The position numbers and the translations under genes were made by a program. Shown here one piece after another: positions 62,145 to 64,000 of a stretch of 64,000 nt of DNA. Under the pieces are notes generated by a model. That model saw only the letters and a program-made list of their open reading frames with translations. It searched no databases and was not told the origin of the DNA. This DNA is from Calothrix sp. NIES-2100 (GTDB lineage Bacteria > Cyanobacteriota > Cyanobacteriia > Cyanobacteriales > Nostocaceae), in NCBI RefSeq assembly GCF_002368195.1, contig NZ_AP018178.1:3821421-3885420 (forward strand), in the 5' to 3' direction. Each line of letters opens with the position of its first letter. Within the stretch, counting starts at the first letter, position 1.

Positions 62145-63011
62145 GTGGTCAAAAACCGCCAGAAAAATATCTGGAGAAGTGAGATTAATGACATCATTAG
62201 AGGTGCGTGTGGAGGGTTTTTGTTTGGGATTCCGTTGTTGTACACAATGGAGGTGTGGTGGATTGGTTCACTGGCAAAACCGCAACTAATGATGATAGCG
62301 ATCGCTTTGATGTTTATTGGCGTATTCTTACTCAATCAAACGGAAGGCTTTCGTAAACGCAGACATAGAAAGCGTCCTAACCAAGCTGCAATGGATACTG
62401 TAGAAGCGATCGCGATTGGGCTAGCTTGTTCTAGCTTTGTGCTGTTTCTCTTACAGGAATTAACAATTGCAACGCCTCTCAAAGAAGCTTTGGGTAAAAT
62501 CATCTTTGAAAGTGTACCCTTTACATTGGGTGTGGCATTAGCGAATCAATTTTTAGGAGATACTGATGGCAATAATGGAACAGGTAATGAAACTAAAAAA
62601 CCAAAAAGTGAATTATCTGCCACTTTCGCCGATTTAGGTGCAACGATAATTGGTGCGACTGTGATTGCATTTAATATTGCGCCGACAGATGAAATCCCCA
62701 TGCTAGCAGCCACAGTTTCACCTCCTTGGCAATTAGGAATTATTGCCACATCCTTAATAATTTCCTATGGCATAGTCTTTCAAGCAGGCTTTTCCGATCA
62801 GCAAAAACGTCGGCAGCAAAAAGGCATTTTCCAACGACCATCTAGCGAAACCATTATGTCCTACTTGGTTTCACTTTTAGCAGGCGCGATGATGTTGTGG
62901 TTCTTTCAAAAATTGACTTGGAGTGACCCTTGGACAATGTGGTTAGATCATACCTTAATGCTGGGATTACCTGCAACTATTGGCGGTGCAGCCGGTAGGT
63001 TAGCCATATGA
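62145..63011 (+). CDS. TIGR02587-family (DUF2391) membrane protein
   Basis: A 288-residue protein starting at GTG 62145, with an AAGGAAAG sequence about 9 nt upstream supporting that start. About seven hydrophobic segments (for example LLYTMEVWWIG and PQLMMIAIALMFIGVFLL) alternate with short basic loops (RKRRHRKRPNQ). The pattern matches the TIGR02587 family, which usually occurs with a TIGR02588 gene, as here with a 4-bp overlap. Function unknown. Confidence 0.75.
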   Translation: MVKNRQKNIWRSEINDIIRGACGGFLFGIPLLYTMEVWWIGSLAKPQLMMIAIALMFIGVFLLNQTEGFRKRRHRKRPNQAAMDTVEAIAIGLACSSFVLFLLQELTIATPLKEALGKIIFESVPFTLGVALANQFLGDTDGNNGTGNETKKPKSELSATFADLGATIIGATVIAFNIAPTDEIPMLAATVSPPWQLGIIATSLIISYGIVFQAGFSDQQKRRQQKGIFQRPSSETIMSYLVSLLAGAMMLWFFQKLTWSDPWTMWLDHTLMLGLPATIGGAAGRLAI

Positions 63012-63409
63012 ATCACACAGAAAACCAGCATCAAGAACGTTCCATTGCTGAGTGGGTGACATTCAGTGTAGCTTCATTCATCTTGGCAGTAATTGTCAGC
63101 TTAGTAGGATACACTTGGTTAACTGACAAAAATCAACCGCCAATTGTCTCTGTGAGCAATAAACCAACAATTCGCGAAATTAATGGACAATTTTATATTC
63201 CTTTTGAAGTCGTGAATACTGGTGGAGACACAGCAGAATCAGTGCAAATAATCGCCGAGTTAGAAATTGACGGTAAAGTTGCGGAAACTGGAGAACAACA
63301 GATTGACTTTTTATCTCGTGATGAAAAGGAAGAAGGCGCATTTGTATTTAGCCAAAATCCTCATCAAGGTAAGTTAACTATCCGCGTTGCTAGCTATAAA
63401 TTGCCTTAG
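63008..63409 (+). CDS. TIGR02588-family protein
   Basis: A 133-residue protein with one N-terminal membrane helix (WVTFSVASFILAVIVSLVGYTW) and an extracytoplasmic domain that looks like a beta-sandwich (FYIPFEVVNTGGDTAESVQI, LDFLSRDE-like strand). It overlaps the TIGR02587 gene by ATGA (63008-63011), so the two are co-translated and probably form a complex. No catalytic motif seen. Confidence 0.75.
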   Translation: MNHTENQHQERSIAEWVTFSVASFILAVIVSLVGYTWLTDKNQPPIVSVSNKPTIREINGQFYIPFEVVNTGGDTAESVQIIAELEIDGKVAETGEQQIDFLSRDEKEEGAFVFSQNPHQGKLTIRVASYKLP

Positions 63410-63623
63410 TAAGTAAGTCGGCACAAATAAACCTAACTCTTGCGATTGCTACTCTCCCTTGAAGGCTGCGCTTATGTCGTACCTCCTCTGTGGGAGACGC
63501 ATTCGCGTAAAGCCTACGGCATAGCTTCTCCTGTCCCAGAGGCTGCGCCAACGCTTAGGGCAATGACAAAAGTGTAGTTATGTTTATTGACGATCACCTA
63601 AATTGAAAATAGAGGTTAGGGAC
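63410..63623. repeat. Dispersed repeat block
   Basis: Contains GGGAGACGCATTCGCGTAAAGCC, TACGGCATAGCTTCTCC and CAGAGGCTGCGCCAACGC, members of the same family as the inserts at 5136-5157 and 50119-50160. No gene is supported. Confidence 0.55.
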
Positions 63624-63789
63624 TAGGGCGTGTCTTCAAAGTATCGAATGCAACTACATAAGGCTGACAACGGGACAATGGGACGCGGCGACGCGGTGAA
63701 AATTTGTTCAAAAAGCTCTCCGCGTCACCGCGTCTCCCCCTCTCCCCCTCCTCCCCTGATTCAAGAAATGAGTTTGAAAACACGCCCTA
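63624..63789. mobile_element. MITE-like element, copy 2 (166 bp, inverted relative to copy 1)
   Basis: Begins TAGGGCGTGTCTTCAAA and ends TTTGAAAACACGCCCTA. Its reverse complement is identical by eye to 57277-57442, so the two copies bracket a 6.2-kb segment. The flanks differ on both sides, which defines the element ends. Confidence 0.8.
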
Positions 63790-63956
63790 GAGGCTAGGGG
63801 AACCAGGGTTAGAGAAGAGAGATTTTCATGTTTGGTTGTGGAATTTTTTCATGAGGGGCTAACTTGAAAATAAGACCCCACCCCTAACCCCTCCCCGCAA
63901 GCGAGGAGGGGAACCAGAAGTTTTTCCATGTGTCCTACGCAGTTCATGACGGCTAC

Positions 63957-64000
63957 TTACTCCACCACATTAATTTTGATGGACTGCAAGATGTCAATGG
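63957..64000 (-). CDS. Possible C-terminal end of a gene entering from the right edge
   Basis: On the minus strand a frame reads IDILQSIKINVVE followed by TAA (63957-63959). The segment looks coding rather than repeat-like, but 14 codons are too few to identify a family, and 63790-63956 upstream of it on the map is repeat-rich non-coding DNA. Confidence 0.3.
   Translation of the reverse strand, partial: IDILQSIKINVVE

Noticed and set aside
63957..64000. Naming the gene at the right edge
   Set aside because: Only 13 residues and a stop are visible, too little for identification.

Overview
The window looks like chromosome from a filamentous, probably heterocyst-forming cyanobacterium (Nostocales; Nostoc/Calothrix/Anabaena-like). 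The grounds are very frequent GCGATCGC (HIP1) octamers, AT-rich intergenic DNA with heptanucleotide tandem repeats and short dispersed palindromes typical of that order, and cyanobacterial families (CsbD and GlsB stress proteins, DUF2157/GDYXXLXY, TIGR02587/TIGR02588, AMIN-domain TonB receptor). No genus can be fixed from the sequence alone.

Layout. 1-3.4 kb is a decayed signalling/toxin region: the tail of a sensor kinase, a 5'-truncated receiver-kinase, a ParD antitoxin with a ParE toxin interrupted by a stop codon, and a CheB-GAF fragment, separated by repeats. 4.1-5.5 kb holds an EgtC-like amidotransferase and a decapitated membrane-protein gene. 5.9-9.1 kb (+) is exbB-exbD followed by a penicillin-acylase-family Ntn hydrolase. 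9.1-52.8 kb (-) is one ~43.7 kb operon-like run of 13 genes with short spacers or overlaps. 53.3-57.2 kb (+) is a TonB-dependent siderophore receptor and a PepSY membrane protein. 57.3-63.8 kb is ordinary accessory/housekeeping DNA (DUF2157 pair, RNA cytosine methyltransferase, GlsB, CsbD, TIGR02587/02588) bracketed by two identical inverted 166-bp MITE-like elements.

The main system is a siderophore locus. Read in transcription order from 52848 down to 9133: FAAL-ACP-C-A-PCP; PKS (KS-AT-KR-ACP); docking-C-beta-hydroxylase; 'interface'-A-PCP-E; C-A-PCP-C; stand-alone beta-hydroxylase; 'interface'-A-PCP-E; C-A-PCP; C-A-PCP-E; C-A-PCP-reductase; aminotransferase; JmjC-like cupin oxygenase; MFS exporter. 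A-domain specificity residues read by eye against GrsA suggest Ala, Asp, Thr, His-like, Orn-like, Gln and Val. The inferred product is an acylated peptide: fatty acyl-Ala-(reduced malonate unit)-D-beta-OH-Asp-Thr-D-beta-OH-His(?)-Orn-D-Gln-Val, released reductively as an aldehyde and perhaps aminated. Beta-hydroxy-Asp/His residues bind Fe(III). The flanking genes supply an outer-membrane receptor, energy coupling (ExbBD), a PepSY protein of the type linked to ferric-siderophore reduction, an exporter, and an acylase resembling the role of PvdQ in pyoverdine maturation. The architecture belongs with acylated beta-hydroxyaspartate siderophores (cupriachelin, and the cyanobacterial cyanochelins as I recall them), but the predicted residue order, the His-like second hydroxylation site and the acylase may make the product distinct.

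A second theme is repeat invasion: short dispersed repeats have inserted in frame within at least two NRPS genes of the operon (42 bp and 24 bp insertions visible by comparison with sister modules) and have truncated other genes.
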